From Acorus gramineus (lineage: Eukaryota; Streptophyta; Magnoliopsida; Acorales; Acoraceae): DNA of 64,000 bases. The translations under genes were made by a program, and so were the position numbers. The stretch spans positions 1,961,001 to 2,025,000 of the forward strand of contig JAUJYN010000016.1 in the NCBI GenBank assembly GCA_030737835.1, written 5' to 3'. The notes under the pieces are model-generated. The model made no database searches and was not told the origin of the DNA. It saw nothing but the letters and a program-made list of their open reading frames with translations. Within the stretch, counting starts at the first letter, position 1; each line of letters begins with the position of its first letter. Positions 33,597 to 44,677 of the stretch are shown one piece after another.

Positions 33597-33999
33597 TGAA
33601 ATCTAAAAATAGCTTGGCACTATTCATCATCTCCTTCCTTGAGCCCTCTCTTCTCCTCTGTTTTGGCCCATTTCGGAGGTGGAGGTAGATCCGGGCGTTG
33701 GAAGCCCTTTGGGAGAGGTTTCGGTGCGCGGAGGGCAACCGGATTTCCCTTCCTCCCCTTGGTAAGCCTCTTTTTCCTCTCTTTATTGCTTAGATGTATG
33801 CTAGGAGGGTGGAAATGGGGTTGGGTGGAGGTTGGCAGCGGTAGGTGGCCATCGGGGGGCTGTGGGAGGTGGTCGGAGGCTGTGGTGGTGGTCGGAGGTG
33901 GGTGGAAGAGGAGTTCGGGCTAGCAGGCTTGCAGCTCGGGCTGGCAGGCTGCTGTCTCGGGCAGGGCAGCAGCGCAGGGTGGTGCAGGCGCAGTGGCTG

Positions 34000-34870
34000 G
34001 CGCGGGCGTGCACGCATGCGTGCCCTCGGGCGGTGCTGGGGGCCAGCAGGGCTGGGCGTGTGGGCGCTCGACTGGCGCTGGGGGCCAGCAGGGCTGGGTG
34101 TGCGCGCTGGGCAGGCTAGCAGGGTTAGCTCGGGTAGGCTGGGAGCAGGTGCACCAGTTTGCCGGGCGCGCGAGCGCTCGGGGGGTGCAGGGAGATGCGT
34201 GCGGGTAGGCTAGCTGGGCTGTGCGCGCTGGCAGGCCGGGCGAGCAGGCTGGGCGCGCAGGCGAGCAGGGCAGGGGCGCTCGGGCATCAGGCGGGCAGTG
34301 CCCCGGGCGTGTAGGCGAGCGGTGCTCGGGCCACTCGGCGACGCGCGCAGGCAGGCAACGCGGGCAGCAGCGTGGGGGCTGGCAGGCGCGCTGGGCGCGT
34401 GTTGCGCGGGCGTGCGTGTGGGCGCTGGGTGAGGGTCCCGAGTGCTGGGCGCAGAACGCTGGGCGCTGGGTCGTGGGTACCGGGTGCTGGCCGAGGGTGC
34501 TGGGCGCTGGGCACCGCTGTGGGGCGTGCGCGCGAGGCGCTGGGCAGAGGCAGGCGTGCGCGCGGTGTGGGAGCTGGCGGTGCGCGCGGGGCGGATCTGG
34601 CGGTGCGCGCGGGGCGGATCTGGCGGTGCGTGCGGGGCGTGCGGCGTGCTCGCGCGGTGTGCAAGGGGAGCGCAGGGGTGCGCGCGGGCTGCTGCGGCGG
34701 GGCGCAGTGGGCGCGGTGCACCGGGTGGCTCGGCTGCGGGTCCAGGGCGGCGGGTAGGGGCCCGGCGGCGCCTGGGCGCGCGGGCTGAGGCCCGGCGGCG
34801 CACCCGAGGGGTTGGGTGGCCGTGCGGGTGGTTGCCGGTGGTGCGGGAGTGAGCCGGAGTGCTCGGGCTA
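34000..34870. repeat. CpG-dense block in LTR-M
   Basis: GC-rich irregular repeats (GGGGGCCAGCAGGGCTGGG twice near 34045 and 34080; GCGCGGGGCGGATCTGGCGG twice near 34595 and 34615). It lies inside the putative first intron. Long frames here are compositional. Confidence 0.75.
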
Positions 34871-34985
34871 GCGTGCGTACGGGCCGTATGTACGTTTGCC
34901 CGGGTGTGGGGTATTTTTAGAGTATTTTTAATGTATTTTGGGGTATTTGTGGATTTTACTCACCGTATAAATGCCTGTCTTGCAG

Positions 34986-35091
34986 ATCTTGGCGGACGGT
35001 CGCGCGACGACCCGGATTTCGGTGAGTGGGACAATCCAACCCAGTAGAGAGGCGTTGTATGCATTTGGGCGTATACCGACCTCTCCTGGGG
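34986..35091 (+). other. 36-nt exon-like segment and hairpin (LTR-M)
   Basis: CTTGCAG ends at 34985. The exon-like segment is 34986-35021. The donor is G|GTGAGT. The hairpin 35040-35091 has outer arms CCCAG/CTGGG and GAGAGG/CCTCTC and an inner arm around GTAT/GTATA. This is the cleanest example of the module. Confidence 0.7.
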
Positions 35092-35782
35092 CTCCATGGA
35101 TTGATATTAACCGTTGTAATGTATATTTCATGCGAGCATGATTTAATTGTAGAATGCATGTTACCCTAGACTTTGCATGTTAGGGACTTGCACCCTTAGG
35201 ATATGGGTATGAGCCATGCACCATGTCCCCTGTTTCCATGTTAGGAAGCCCAACTGATGAATGTGCCCTACTAGTTTATTTATTAAATTAAATGCTAGTA
35301 TTTGTTAATTGCATGTTATAGTGAATATTATAGGGGAGGGGCCTTGCGAGGACAGCGGTGAGACCCGGGTTAGGGTACACCGTGTTCCTTGTTTGGTTGT
35401 CGGGGTGTCCTATAACGGGAACTCACGCTGCCCTCCCGAGTTTCTTTCCCCCAATGATATTCCACCCTTGTTATAACCTTATGCATGTTCCCCGCATCGT
35501 AGTTATGCGCCCCGGTGGGTTCTGAGGAATTCAGAACATTAGAGTTGTATGATGTGATGTCTGCGGATCCGAGTGGATCATATGCGATGGATAGGCTGTT
35601 CTGTTCCCTTCGTTGGATCCGTGTAGAGACTACCTCAGCGTTAGACAAGTTGTCCCGTGCAGGGGCTCCCAGTAGTAGGCGCCTCCTGATTGGTAGAAGG
35701 ACCGTGCTGAACGTGGGAGTGGCCAAACGACCTACGGAGTGAGGAGAGACTATCGGTGGACCAAGGGTGACCAACAGCCTAG

Positions 35783-36021
35783 TCAGTCCCAAGAGCCTAG
35801 GTCACCTGTTGAGGGTGAGGGTGAGGGTATGGTGGGCCGGCGATGTGGCGACCCACTGGATTGTAAGTCCCAATATCCTTGGTCACCCCTTGAGGGTGAG
35901 GGTGAGGGTGTAGCGGGTTGGCGGAAGCGACCCGCTGGTTTTGTGCAGTTAGTCCCAATATCCTTGGTCACCCATTGAGGGTGAGGGTGAGGGTGTAGTG
36001 GGTTGGCGGTAGCGACCCACT
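35783..36021 (+). repeat. Three-unit hairpin minisatellite (LTR-M)
   Basis: Units near 35783, 35866 and 35951 have second hairpins at 35831-35857, 35912-35936 (stem AGCGGGT/ACCCGCT) and 35997-36021 (stem AGTGGGT/ACCCACT). All are preceded by GGGTGA repeats. Confidence 0.8.
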
Positions 36022-36564
36022 AGGTTTCGGAATTGTTATCTTTTGTGGTTTTGGTAATGAGATTGTGGATGTTAAGATTATCTGGTTGTGGTCAATACTG
36101 TCTGTGATGCATGGGTTGTGCCATTCACTGAGTGTGTGGCTCACCCCTCGCACAATATTTTTCTTCAGTGTCATCTGAGTCGGATCTGGAGGAGGAGCTC
36201 CCCGAGGGACTTCATCAGTAGCGGAGTAGCGCCACGTCCCGCGAGTTTCAGAGGCTATCAGCATCCCTTGAGCTTGTATGTATCATTTCGCGTGCTTGGG
36301 CACGCGTTGGTGTTGTATTGGATGTCTTTGTATGTATATTGGCTCTCACAGGACATGTGATTATGTATGGAGTCTGTAGTGTGTTTTAATTACAGATTCA
36401 GTCTTAGCTTCCGCATTTGGTGTATATATCATGTCAGCCCTGCTTTTATTGCCTGTGTGTCATTCTGGTCGCTTGTGTATGATATATTATTGACCTCCTG
36501 TGTAGATTCTGATATTTTATATACACTTGCCGCGTACCGGGGACGCCCGGGGCGTGACAACATG

Positions 36565-37098
36565 AGTATCTCGAAGAAGTTTACCACCTCCAACACGTTT
36601 GCGCTCGTGGCATTGCAAAGAGCCAACATAGTATTGATGGAGGAAATCATATTGTATGACGAACGCGTTCGTCACAAGCTTTGACAGCTTCAAGGACCAG
36701 TGGTTCATGGAGAGGATATGGTCCTCAGGGACTCAGCGCGCATAAACCGCTTTGAGTGTAGGGATCACCCTCCACCAACTCTTGACATCCCCTCGCCCTC
36801 GACAGACATGGTCGGGATTAGCGAGGTTGGCTTTCCAAATGCATTACGTTTTTCAAGGAATGATAACTAAAACAAAGTTCTATAATAGAAAGACATTTCT
36901 CGGCGTGGAGACTACATATTCATGTTTGGAATTTGATCAAACACCTAGTGTATGAAGATCAAATGGTCATGTTTCAAGCAAATTTGAATTCGAAATTTGG
37001 GATGAGAAATTCTAAGTACTAGTTGTGCATCCAGCGGCGCACGTGGAGTTTCAAGTGAAGGACAATGATGTACTCGGTGCCAACTCATCGGGGTGGTC
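36565..37098. other. MULE interior, unidentified
   Basis: Unique-looking DNA between the two solo LTRs. Short frames exist on the plus strand (for example one with SFDSFKDQWFMERIW at about 36670-36720) but none is long and I recognise no family. It could be captured host or element sequence. Confidence 0.4.
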
Positions 37099-37631
37099 AC
37101 TTTTGTCAAGCCCCAGGGCGGCCGTCCCCGGGACGCGGCAAGTGTATATATAATATCAGAATCTACATCAGAGGTCAATAATATATCATACACAAACAAC
37201 TAGAATGACACACATGCAACAAAGGGGCTGACATGATATATACACCAAATGCGGAAGCAAAAGACTGAATCTGTAAATAAACATTCTACAGACTCGATAC
37301 TCAATCATCTGTCCTGTGAGAGCCAATATACACAAATACAACTGAACATATACAAACACGTGCCAAGCACGGAAATCAAATACATACAGTCTAGAAGGGA
37401 TGCTGATAACCTCTGGCACTCGCGGAACGTGGCGCTGCTCCGCTACTGAAGGAATCCCTCGGAAAGCTCCAACTGCTGCTCCGGCTCTAGCTCAGGCTCA
37501 GTGACCACTGGGGAAAAACATATGCGAGGGGTGAGCCACACGCTCAGTGAACAGCACAACCCATGCATCACAGACAATATTTACCACAATTCCATTATTT
37601 ATCCAGCCTCTAAGACATAACAACATAATCC

Positions 37632-37657
37632 AGTGGTTCGTACCTCGCCGAACCACC
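37632..37657 (-). other. Variant minisatellite hairpin (LTR-N)
   Basis: On the minus strand GTGGTTC pairs with GAACCAC around a GGCG-containing loop. Relative to the usual AGTGGGT/ACCCACT form, one G-C pair has become T-A and a G.T wobble has become C-G, so pairing is preserved. Confidence 0.75.
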
Positions 37658-38680
37658 ACACCCTCACCCTCACCCATCAATGGGTGACATAGGCTATTGG
37701 GACTGATAATCATCCATTCACAAATCCAGTAAGTCGCTCATCGCCAACCCACTACACCCTCACCCTCACCCTACCACGGGTGACATAGGATTTTGGGACT
37801 GACTAGGCTGTTGGTCACCCTTGGTCCACCGATAGTCTCTCCTCCACTCCGTAGGCCGCTTGGTTTTCACCCACAACTTCGGCCCAGTCCGAAACCAAAT
37901 CAGGAGGCGCCTACTGATGGGAACCCTTGGAAGGGACGACCTTTCTAACGCTGGGGCAGTCTCTACCGGATCCAACGAGGGGGATAGAACAGCCTATCCA
38001 TACGCATATGATCCACTCGGATCCGCCGACAACACATCTCTACAACTCAAATGTCATGAACTCTTCAGAGTTCCTCCAGGGCGCATAACCACGATGCGGG
38101 GAAATAAGTACAATAAAAGCAAGGTTGTAATATCATTGGGGGAAAGAACTCGGGAGGGCGGCGTGAGTTCCCGTTATAGGATACCCCGACAACCAAACAA
38201 GGAACACGGAGTACCCTAACCCGGGTCTCACCGCTGTCCTCGCAAGGCCCCTCCCCTATAATATTCACTAACATGCTAATAAACATACCAATCATACAAC
38301 ATTATTTATAATATTATTGGGACTAGAAACCTTGGGAGGGCAGCATGAGGTCCCGATACAGGACATCCCGACAACCAAACAAGGAACACGGAGTACCCTA
38401 ACACGGGTCTCAATGTTGACCTCGCAAGGCTCCTCCCTATAATATTATCTAAGGCATGCGATTTAACATACACTAGCATTTAAATTAATCAACAAACTAG
38501 TAGGACGCATGCGTAGGCCGAGGTTTCCTAACATGAAAACAGGGGCATGGTGCATGGCTCTTACACCTATCCTATGGGTGCAAGTCCCTAACATACAAAG
38601 ACTAGGGTAACATGCATTCTACATTTAAATCGTGCAAGCATGGATTACATATTATTGCCGGTTAATATACATTCATGGTG

Positions 38681-38786
38681 CCCCAGGAGAGGTCGGTATA
38701 CGCCCAAATGCGTATAACGCCTCTCTACTGGGTTGGATTGTCCCACTCACCAGAAAAGGGGTCGTCGTGCGACCGTCCGTCAAGAT
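38681..38786 (-). other. 36-nt exon-like segment and hairpin (LTR-N)
   Basis: Minus strand: acceptor CAG (38787-38789), 36-nt segment 38751-38786, donor GTGAGT (38745-38750), hairpin 38681-38732. Confidence 0.68.
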
Positions 38787-38889
38787 CTGCAAGACAGGCA
38801 TTTATACGGTGAGTAAACTACATAAATACTCCAAAATACATTAAAAATACTCTAAAAATACCCAACACTCGGACAAGCGTACATACGGT

Positions 38890-39400
38890 CCGTACGCACG
38901 CTTATCCGAGCATCCCGACTCACTCCCGAGCCCCCCGGGCAACCGCACGCACGGCCACCCGCCTCGGGCGCACAGCCGAGCCCCGGCCCGCGCGCCAAGG
39001 CGCCCTGCCGAACTCAGCCCGCACGCCCGGACACCACCGGCGTACTGCCGCACGCTCGTGCGCGCCCGCGCGCACCGCGCGTCCAGCCCAGCGCGCCCCC
39101 GCGCGCACTGCACGCACGCCCCAGCACGCACACGCACTGGCCCCCAGCACCGCGCGCACTGGTCCCCAGCACCTCGCCCAGGCGCATGCCCAGGCGCCCA
39201 GCCCAGCACCCAGGCACAGTGCCCAGGCGCCCTGCCCGCGCGCGCCCGCACGCACCCGCGCGCACTCTCGCGCACACCCCCGCTCGCGCCAGCACCCGCG
39301 CGCACCCGCGAGCACGCACCCGCGCGCGACTGCGCACCCGACTGCGCCCGCCAGCGCCCAGCACCCGCGCGCACGCGCGCGCGCCCCTGCTAGCTGCTGC
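38890..39400. repeat. CpG-dense block in LTR-N
   Basis: GCGCGC/CACGCAC-rich low-complexity DNA equivalent to the blocks in J, K, M and H. Confidence 0.75.
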
Positions 39401-41558
39401 GCCTGTGCTGCATGTGCTGCTGCCTGCTGCCCGGGATTGCCAGCCTGCCAGACCGAGCTCCTCTACCACCCACCTCCGACCACCCCAAGGACTCCGACCA
39501 CCTCCCACAGCCCTCCGACGGCCACCCACCGCCGCCGACCACCACCCAACCCCAAATCCACCTCCTAGCATACATCTATACAAGAAAAGAGAGGAAAAGT
39601 GGCTTACCAAGGGGAGGAAAGGAAATCCGGTTGCTCTCCGCGCACCGAAACCTCTCCCAAAAGGTTTCCAACTCCCGGATCTACTCCCACCTCCGAAATG
39701 GGCCAAAACAGAGGAGAAGAGAGGGCGGACGGAGGAGTCAAACTCGTCGGAATCGAGATTTGAAACCACCGGGGTGTAGATCGGGACCCGATCTACACTT
39801 CCTAGGTTTTGGGTTTTTGGGTTTGAGGGGTCTAAGGGCTTCAAAAGTGAGAAAAGGAGAGAGGGGAGAGAGAAAATCAAGTTGGTAGGGATGATGAAAA
39901 TAATCCGAAAATTAGGTCCCACCTTTATATAGTGTGCGACTTAAAAACCCGGATACGCCCCGGAACTGCGAAATTTCGGGAACGTTACCGGAATTCGATG
40001 AAATTTTCGTGAGAGGCCTAAAATGGCACCAGGACACCAAATATGCAGTTAGATTTTCAATCGGAGTCCTCTAACTCAGGACGATAGCTAACAGTCCAAA
40101 AATTAACGGTTCCGATAGAAAATCGAAAAAAAACAAAAAAGTGCCAGAACGCTCCAACGGTTACCAGCAGGTTAAAAGTGACACAAATATAACAACTTTA
40201 TCGATCGACAGATGAGATGGTATAGAAGACGCACAAATGGAAAGAAGATGTGATATCTTATCCTTGAGAGAGGGGAGGGGAGATACGGCAGGGCAAGACG
40301 ACGATGACGGTCACTGGGGGAGTAACTCAAATAAGAGGTTGGAGAAGAAGAAATGAAGAAGAGAGAGAAATGGGCGTCTAAATGATATTTGCAGGGTGTC
40401 ATCCCATGATTTTATTGCGGGGTCGTTTCATAGTTTTTCAAAAATTGAAGGGGTGGGGAAGATAACATGTGTGCTAGATAAGTTTTGGGGTGGAAATAAC
40501 AGCCCCCAATGAAATCCCCCACCGAATCCAGTAACGACCAAACTCGGATGCGATTTAGAATTGCATATTTTCTGAAACATTATCGGAATTCAATGAATTT
40601 TTTATGGATAGTACAAAATTGTACCATGACCCAGAATATGCAGTTAGATTTTCATTTAGAGTACTCCAACTCACGCAGATAGCTAAAAATCTAAAATTTT
40701 AGCTATTCCGATCGAAAAAAAATAAGGCTCTAAATGACACCAGCTCAACCAAAATGGCTCCGAATGACATAGACACAGCACGCGCACCTACGCGCGGCCG
40801 CACCCAAAACCCCTCCCCAGCCCTTCTCACACCCCAAACCCCGAACACCATGCATGACCCTAAGACACCCATACATGCTAGAAAACATGAAAAGAAGAGG
40901 GAAAAAAGCTTACCAAAAGAGGGGGAGGGGAGGGGGAGATGTGGGGGCTCACAAGCACGCCCACGGCCACCTCAACCACCACCACCACTACCACCTCCCT
41001 TTGCTTCTTCACACACTCCTTGGCTGAAAATCAGGGGGAAAAGGGGGCCATGATAGGGAGCCAGAGGGGAGAAGAGGGGTCAACCACATAAGAACACAAG
41101 CACACAAAACCCACCTTTTAGTCTCCTCAACTTGCACTACTCCTTCTCCTTCTCCTTGGTCTTTTATCAAACACAAAAGGAGGGAGTGAAAGAGAGAGAG
41201 AGAGACTCAAAAATAGAGTCGTAGGGAGTGAGAGAGAGTGAGTGGGTTGGGCAATTAATGCCACAAAAGGGGGGTAGGTGAGGTGAGAAAAGTCACCCAC
41301 CAATCCAGTAACAACCAAAGCTGGATGTGATTTAGAACTACATAATTTCTAAAACGTTACCGGAATTCGATGAAATTTATATGGGTCATACAAAATAGTA
41401 CCAGGACCCATAATATGAAGTCATATTTTTAATCAGATTACTCAAACTCCCGTAGATCAGAAAAATCCAAAATTTTAGTGACTCTGATAAAAAAAAAAAG
41501 CAAGGCTCCAAATGATACTAGCTTAACCAAAATGGCTCCAAATGACACAGGCACAACA

Positions 41559-41770
41559 TCTAGTCATAGAAAAACTCATGGGCATTTTTTATCAGCTCCC
41601 TCGATACCGACCGTCTCGCCAAATAGAATGTCCTGCTCCCATCATTGAGGAGCTTCACCACGTAGAAGCTCCGCATCTCGTTAAGACCGAGGTTGATGCC
41701 ACATGCATTGTGAGGGTGACGACACCCATCAAAATGTGGTAGGCCCCGGGGATGAGTTGGAGAGGGTGGA
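41559..41770 (-). pseudogene. Tat-2 antisense ORF, second half of PF04195-type domain
   Basis: The minus strand reads PLQLIPGAYHILMGVV and then, in shifted frames, parts equivalent to the Tat-1 segments ALNRTCGIS and MARRSASWELIKDAQEF. When LTR-D and one TSD copy are set aside, the frame from 63091 resumes here at the family's conserved GIH|PLQL position. LTR-A cuts it at 41559. Confidence 0.75.
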
Positions 41771-42168
41771 TGTAACGACTATGGTTTTCCTAGTCGTTTC
41801 ATGTTTTGTGGCTTGATTTTGTGCATTGGGTCATATTCTTATAGGATGTTGGAGGACTTATATATCTCTAATTTCAGAAGTTAAGGTATGGTTGGAATCC
41901 TTATTCTGTTAACTTTCCAACGCTTTTTACGGATCGTGAATCGGATGAGTATCGATCAAATTATAGGCCAAACTGTGCTGGGAGGTTGGGCTGAGGAATA
42001 GTGACGGCTAGAGGGTAAGCCGTTGATTTTTCTAACGGGTCCAATAGGAGCCATCAATCTGGAAACCGTTTCAAACTCGAATATTTCTGGTTTTAGAAGG
42101 TTTTAATGTGATTTATTTGATTGATTTGTGTCAATTTGTTGTCCCCACGTGTATAAGCTTACATATAG

Positions 42169-42169
<1 letters not shown>

Positions 42170-42203
<34 letters not shown>
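42170..42203 (+). repeat. (CT)n microsatellite
   Basis: About 17 CT dinucleotides downstream of a TATA-like region in LTR-D. Such CT tracts are common near plant transcription starts. Confidence 0.9.
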
Positions 42204-42207
<4 letters not shown>

Positions 42208-43093
42208 CCCATCCAAGCCCTAAATCCTTAAAGGCTTCTCTCTTTCTTTTCCCTTGTTTTGGAACTCCATTGATAGGATATGAAGGAAGGGAGTTGGGTA
42301 AGTAATTTCTGACCTTATACATGTTATTTTCTTTGATGTTTGTATTAGTATAGGATGATCTCTCATGTATGTATTTCGGACTTCATTAAATGCTTGAGTT
42401 TTCTTCTTGAGTTGTTAAAGTTTGGATATATTTCATATGATTTTCGGACCCTTGTGTAATAGCCATGAAATCATGAAGTTTTCAAGATGTTTTACAAATC
42501 TTTCATGTCAAAAGGAAGGGGATAGGTTATGTCTAGGGTTGTTTGTTAAGGGTAGAAAGCATGTTTATAATCGTTTATAAAGTCTTGTTCTGACCCTTAT
42601 ATGCACAGATCTGAACCTATACATGTTTTCATGACTTTTTGGAATTTTATCATAGATCCATATTAGTTGCTTATGCATATAATAGATCTATGGTTTTCAA
42701 GGATTTTTGGAATATGGTTTAATGGTTTCTTATGTATGTTTTTATGAATCCTTGAAGATCTAGGGTTAAATATAAAGGGATATCATGTTAGGTACAATAA
42801 TATGTTATTTCTTGCAGTTTTCAAAGGATTTTATTGAGTATATTTAGATCTTTGTGTGTATCAAGTGTTTTTAATGTTTCATCGATGTTTTTGTCAATTT
42901 TCCATAACTTTGGGTTTCAAATTGATTTTTCCATTATACGAACTTTTTGATCTATCTCCTAAATGTTTTTGTATTGTTTTACCTATTATATACTGATTTT
43001 TATAATATGAATAGATCTAGGTTTTTTGTGTCGATTTCTTTTATGGATCTTTACAAAAAAAAAAAAAAAAATGTTTTATTGCTTCTGGTTCTA

Positions 43094-43183
43094 GACGGCC
43101 CTCATAGGAGCCGTCGGGTTGCTTCTGGATGGCCCTTGTAGGAGCCGTCAGTTTTGTGTTGGACGGCCCCAGTTTGGGCCATC
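43094..43183 (+). repeat. Palindrome array in LTR-D
   Basis: Three 22-nt hairpins: 43094-43115 (arms GACGGC/GCCGTC), a middle unit near 43128, and 43162-43183 (GACGGCCC with GGGCCATC). CTC/GAG in LTR-E corresponds to CCC/GGG here. Confidence 0.7.
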
Positions 43184-44229
43184 GATTTCGATAAAGTACG
43201 GTATCACCAGTGTTATGCCTGTGTCATTTGGAGCCTTATTTTTCTGTCGGAGTCGCTAAAATTTTTGCTTTTAGCTACCTACAGGACTTGGAGTACTCTG
43301 ATTGAAAATCTGTCTACATAATTGTTCTTCTGGTATTGGCATTGGCCTACCTGTAAATTCGTGTCGCATTCTGACATCTTTGTAGAAGTTATGCATTCCA
43401 ATTGGTATTTGGATTTAATTTTGTTAAAATCCAAGATGAAGAGGTTTAAATATGATTTTATCATGAAATGCTCAGTTTTGAGTTAGCTTTCATACAAAAG
43501 TGGAATTAGATCAACTGGATTCATGTAGTAAAAGTTATGGGTATTTTTCCAAGTATACCTCGGGGATGAGAAAATTCTGGCAGCAGCCCTGTTCAATGTT
43601 TAGCTCTCATTTCGGAATAGCTGGAGGTGTTATTTAATCTGAGCATAAACATGAAAGTTGTATATAATCTTCTTGGCTTTCCAGTGGACTTTGAATTGTG
43701 CAATTCGGAGCTATATTGAGGAAGTTATGGCTGTTCTAGTGAAGCATGTACAGAATTTCGGGTCATGGACGATTTTGTCCTTTGAACCCCCACTTTGTCT
43801 ATATAATGTCCTCCCCCCAAATGTCTCCTCTCTCACTCTCTTTGGTCCAGCCCTCTTGAGGTGTTTGGTAGAGTTTTAGAAGGGGAAGATGAGGAAGAAG
43901 TGCTTCGAAGAGCAAAGAAGAGAAGGTGTGTGCCATTGTTGTTGTCTCTTCCCTCTCCTCCTCCTATTGCCCCCCCACCTAATGTTACCCATGGATCCCC
44001 CCTCCCCTCTGGTTCAGCAAGAAGAAAAGGAATGAAGGCTGAAGGGGTGGTGGTGGTCGAGGTGGTCATGGGCGTGCTTGCGAGCTCCCACACCTCCCCC
44101 TTCCCTTTCCCCTTCTCTTGGTAAGCTTTCCCCTCTTCTTTTTCTGGTTTTTCAGCTCATTGGGTGTGTTGGGAGGTGGTGCATGCTAAGTGTTTGTGTT
44201 TTGGTTTGTGTGTGCTTGGTTGCTTGGGT

Positions 44230-44640
44230 GTAGGGGTGTCGGCGTGCCCGTGTGCCTGCAGCCTTGTCAGCACCTGCATCTGTGCCAGGCGTGCCCTGCG
44301 TCTGTGCCCAGCGCGTCCTGCAGCGCGCCCTGCACCTGTGCCCAGCGCGCCCTGCGGCGTGCCCAGCAATGGTGCCCAGTGTGTCCTGCGACGTTCCCTG
44401 CAACTGTGCCCAGCGCGCCCAGTGGCGTGCCCTGTGTCTGTGCCCAGCGCGCCCAGCGACTGTACCTAGTGCGTCCTGCGACGTGCCATACGTCTGTGCC
44501 CAGCGCGCTAGCGGCTGTGCCCACCCTGCCCTGCCTCTGCAACCCGAGTGCTGCCCCGCGTGTGCGTGCCTCCCCCTGCATGCGTGCTTCCCCGCTTGCC
44601 CTGCTCGAGTGCTGCCTCGCGATGCGCGATGACCCGGGTT
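44230..44640 (+). repeat. TGTGCCCAGCGCGCC minisatellite in 5' LTR of I
   Basis: About ten irregular units of 30-40 bp built on TGTGCCCAGCGCGYCCTGCG. Copies occur at 59270-59640 (3' LTR) and, inverted, at about 53970-54400 (LTR-F). Frames here (Cys/Ala/Pro-rich) are compositional. It replaces the acceptor of the exon-like segment seen in other T2 LTRs. Confidence 0.85.
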
Positions 44641-44677
44641 GCGGTGAGTGGTTTGATCCAATCCCCCCCCCCCTCGA

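Larger units (their letters stand above)
33324..36559 (+). mobile_element. LTR-M, solo T1 LTR
   Basis: Perfect TSD ACATG (33319-33323, 36560-36564); 3,236 bp. It is the reference T1 copy. In order: TATA box 33589-33596, donor-like G|GTAAGC at 33762, CpG block (34000-34870), acceptor CAG at 34985, 36-nt exon-like segment 34986-35021, donor GTGAGT, hairpin 35040-35091, hairpin minisatellite (35783-36021), 3' splice-like module ending 36168, and a conserved GGCTCTCACAGGAC box near 36341. No protein is encoded. It lies inside the MULE. Confidence 0.95.
37104..40194 (-). mobile_element. LTR-N, solo T1 LTR
   Basis: Perfect TSD ACTTT (37099-37103, 40195-40199); 3,091 bp, opposite to LTR-M. On the minus strand: TATA 39924-39931, donor-like GGTAAG at about 39607, CpG block, 36-nt exon-like segment 38751-38786, hairpin 38681-38732 with a perfect 7-bp inner stem TATACGC/GCGTATA, GGGGCCTTG block (one copy near 38250, another near 38420), hairpin unit 37632-37657 and 3' splice-like module 37508-37549. 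Confidence 0.95.
33032..40507. mobile_element. Non-autonomous Mutator-like element with two solo LTRs inside
   Basis: A perfect 9-bp TSD AATGAAATC (33023-33031 and 40508-40516) flanks imperfect terminal inverted repeats. The left end reads GGGGGCGTTTATTTCCACCC, and the right end inverted reads GGGGGCTGTTATTTCCACCC. Similarity continues inward (ACCCCTT..GAAAA). Without LTRs M and N the element is about 1.14 kb (33032-33323, 36565-37103, 40200-40507). A 9-bp duplication with long TIRs is the hallmark of MULEs. No transposase is present. It sits in LTR-B. Confidence 0.85.
29660..40780 (-). mobile_element. LTR-B, solo T2-like LTR
   Basis: Ends TGTCACGCC (29660) and GACACAGCA (40780); TSD TGCGC (29655-29659) and CGCGC (40781-40785), one C-to-T difference in a CpG. 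Without the MULE and one TSD copy it is about 3.6 kb. It contains a 3' splice-like module (30046-30100), a 36-nt exon-like segment (32082-32117), hairpins at about 31995-32060 and a CpG-rich block (32230-32440). Confidence 0.85.
29618..41558 (-). mobile_element. LTR-A (T2-like), host of Tat-1 and LTR-B
   Basis: On the minus strand the LTR begins TGTTGTGCCTGTGTC at 41558 and runs to 40781, where LTR-B interrupts it. A short remainder (29618-29659) continues to the Tat-1 insertion. The rest lies beyond the left edge of the window. The flank at 41559-41563 is TCTAG. The visible part covers the promoter region and a donor-like GGTAAGC at about 40910. It is inserted in the antisense ORF of Tat-2. 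Confidence 0.75.

Noticed and set aside
34210..34852. Open frames of 130-200 codons in LTR-M
   Set aside because: Same explanation: GC-rich repeats without stops, not conserved between LTRs M, N and H.
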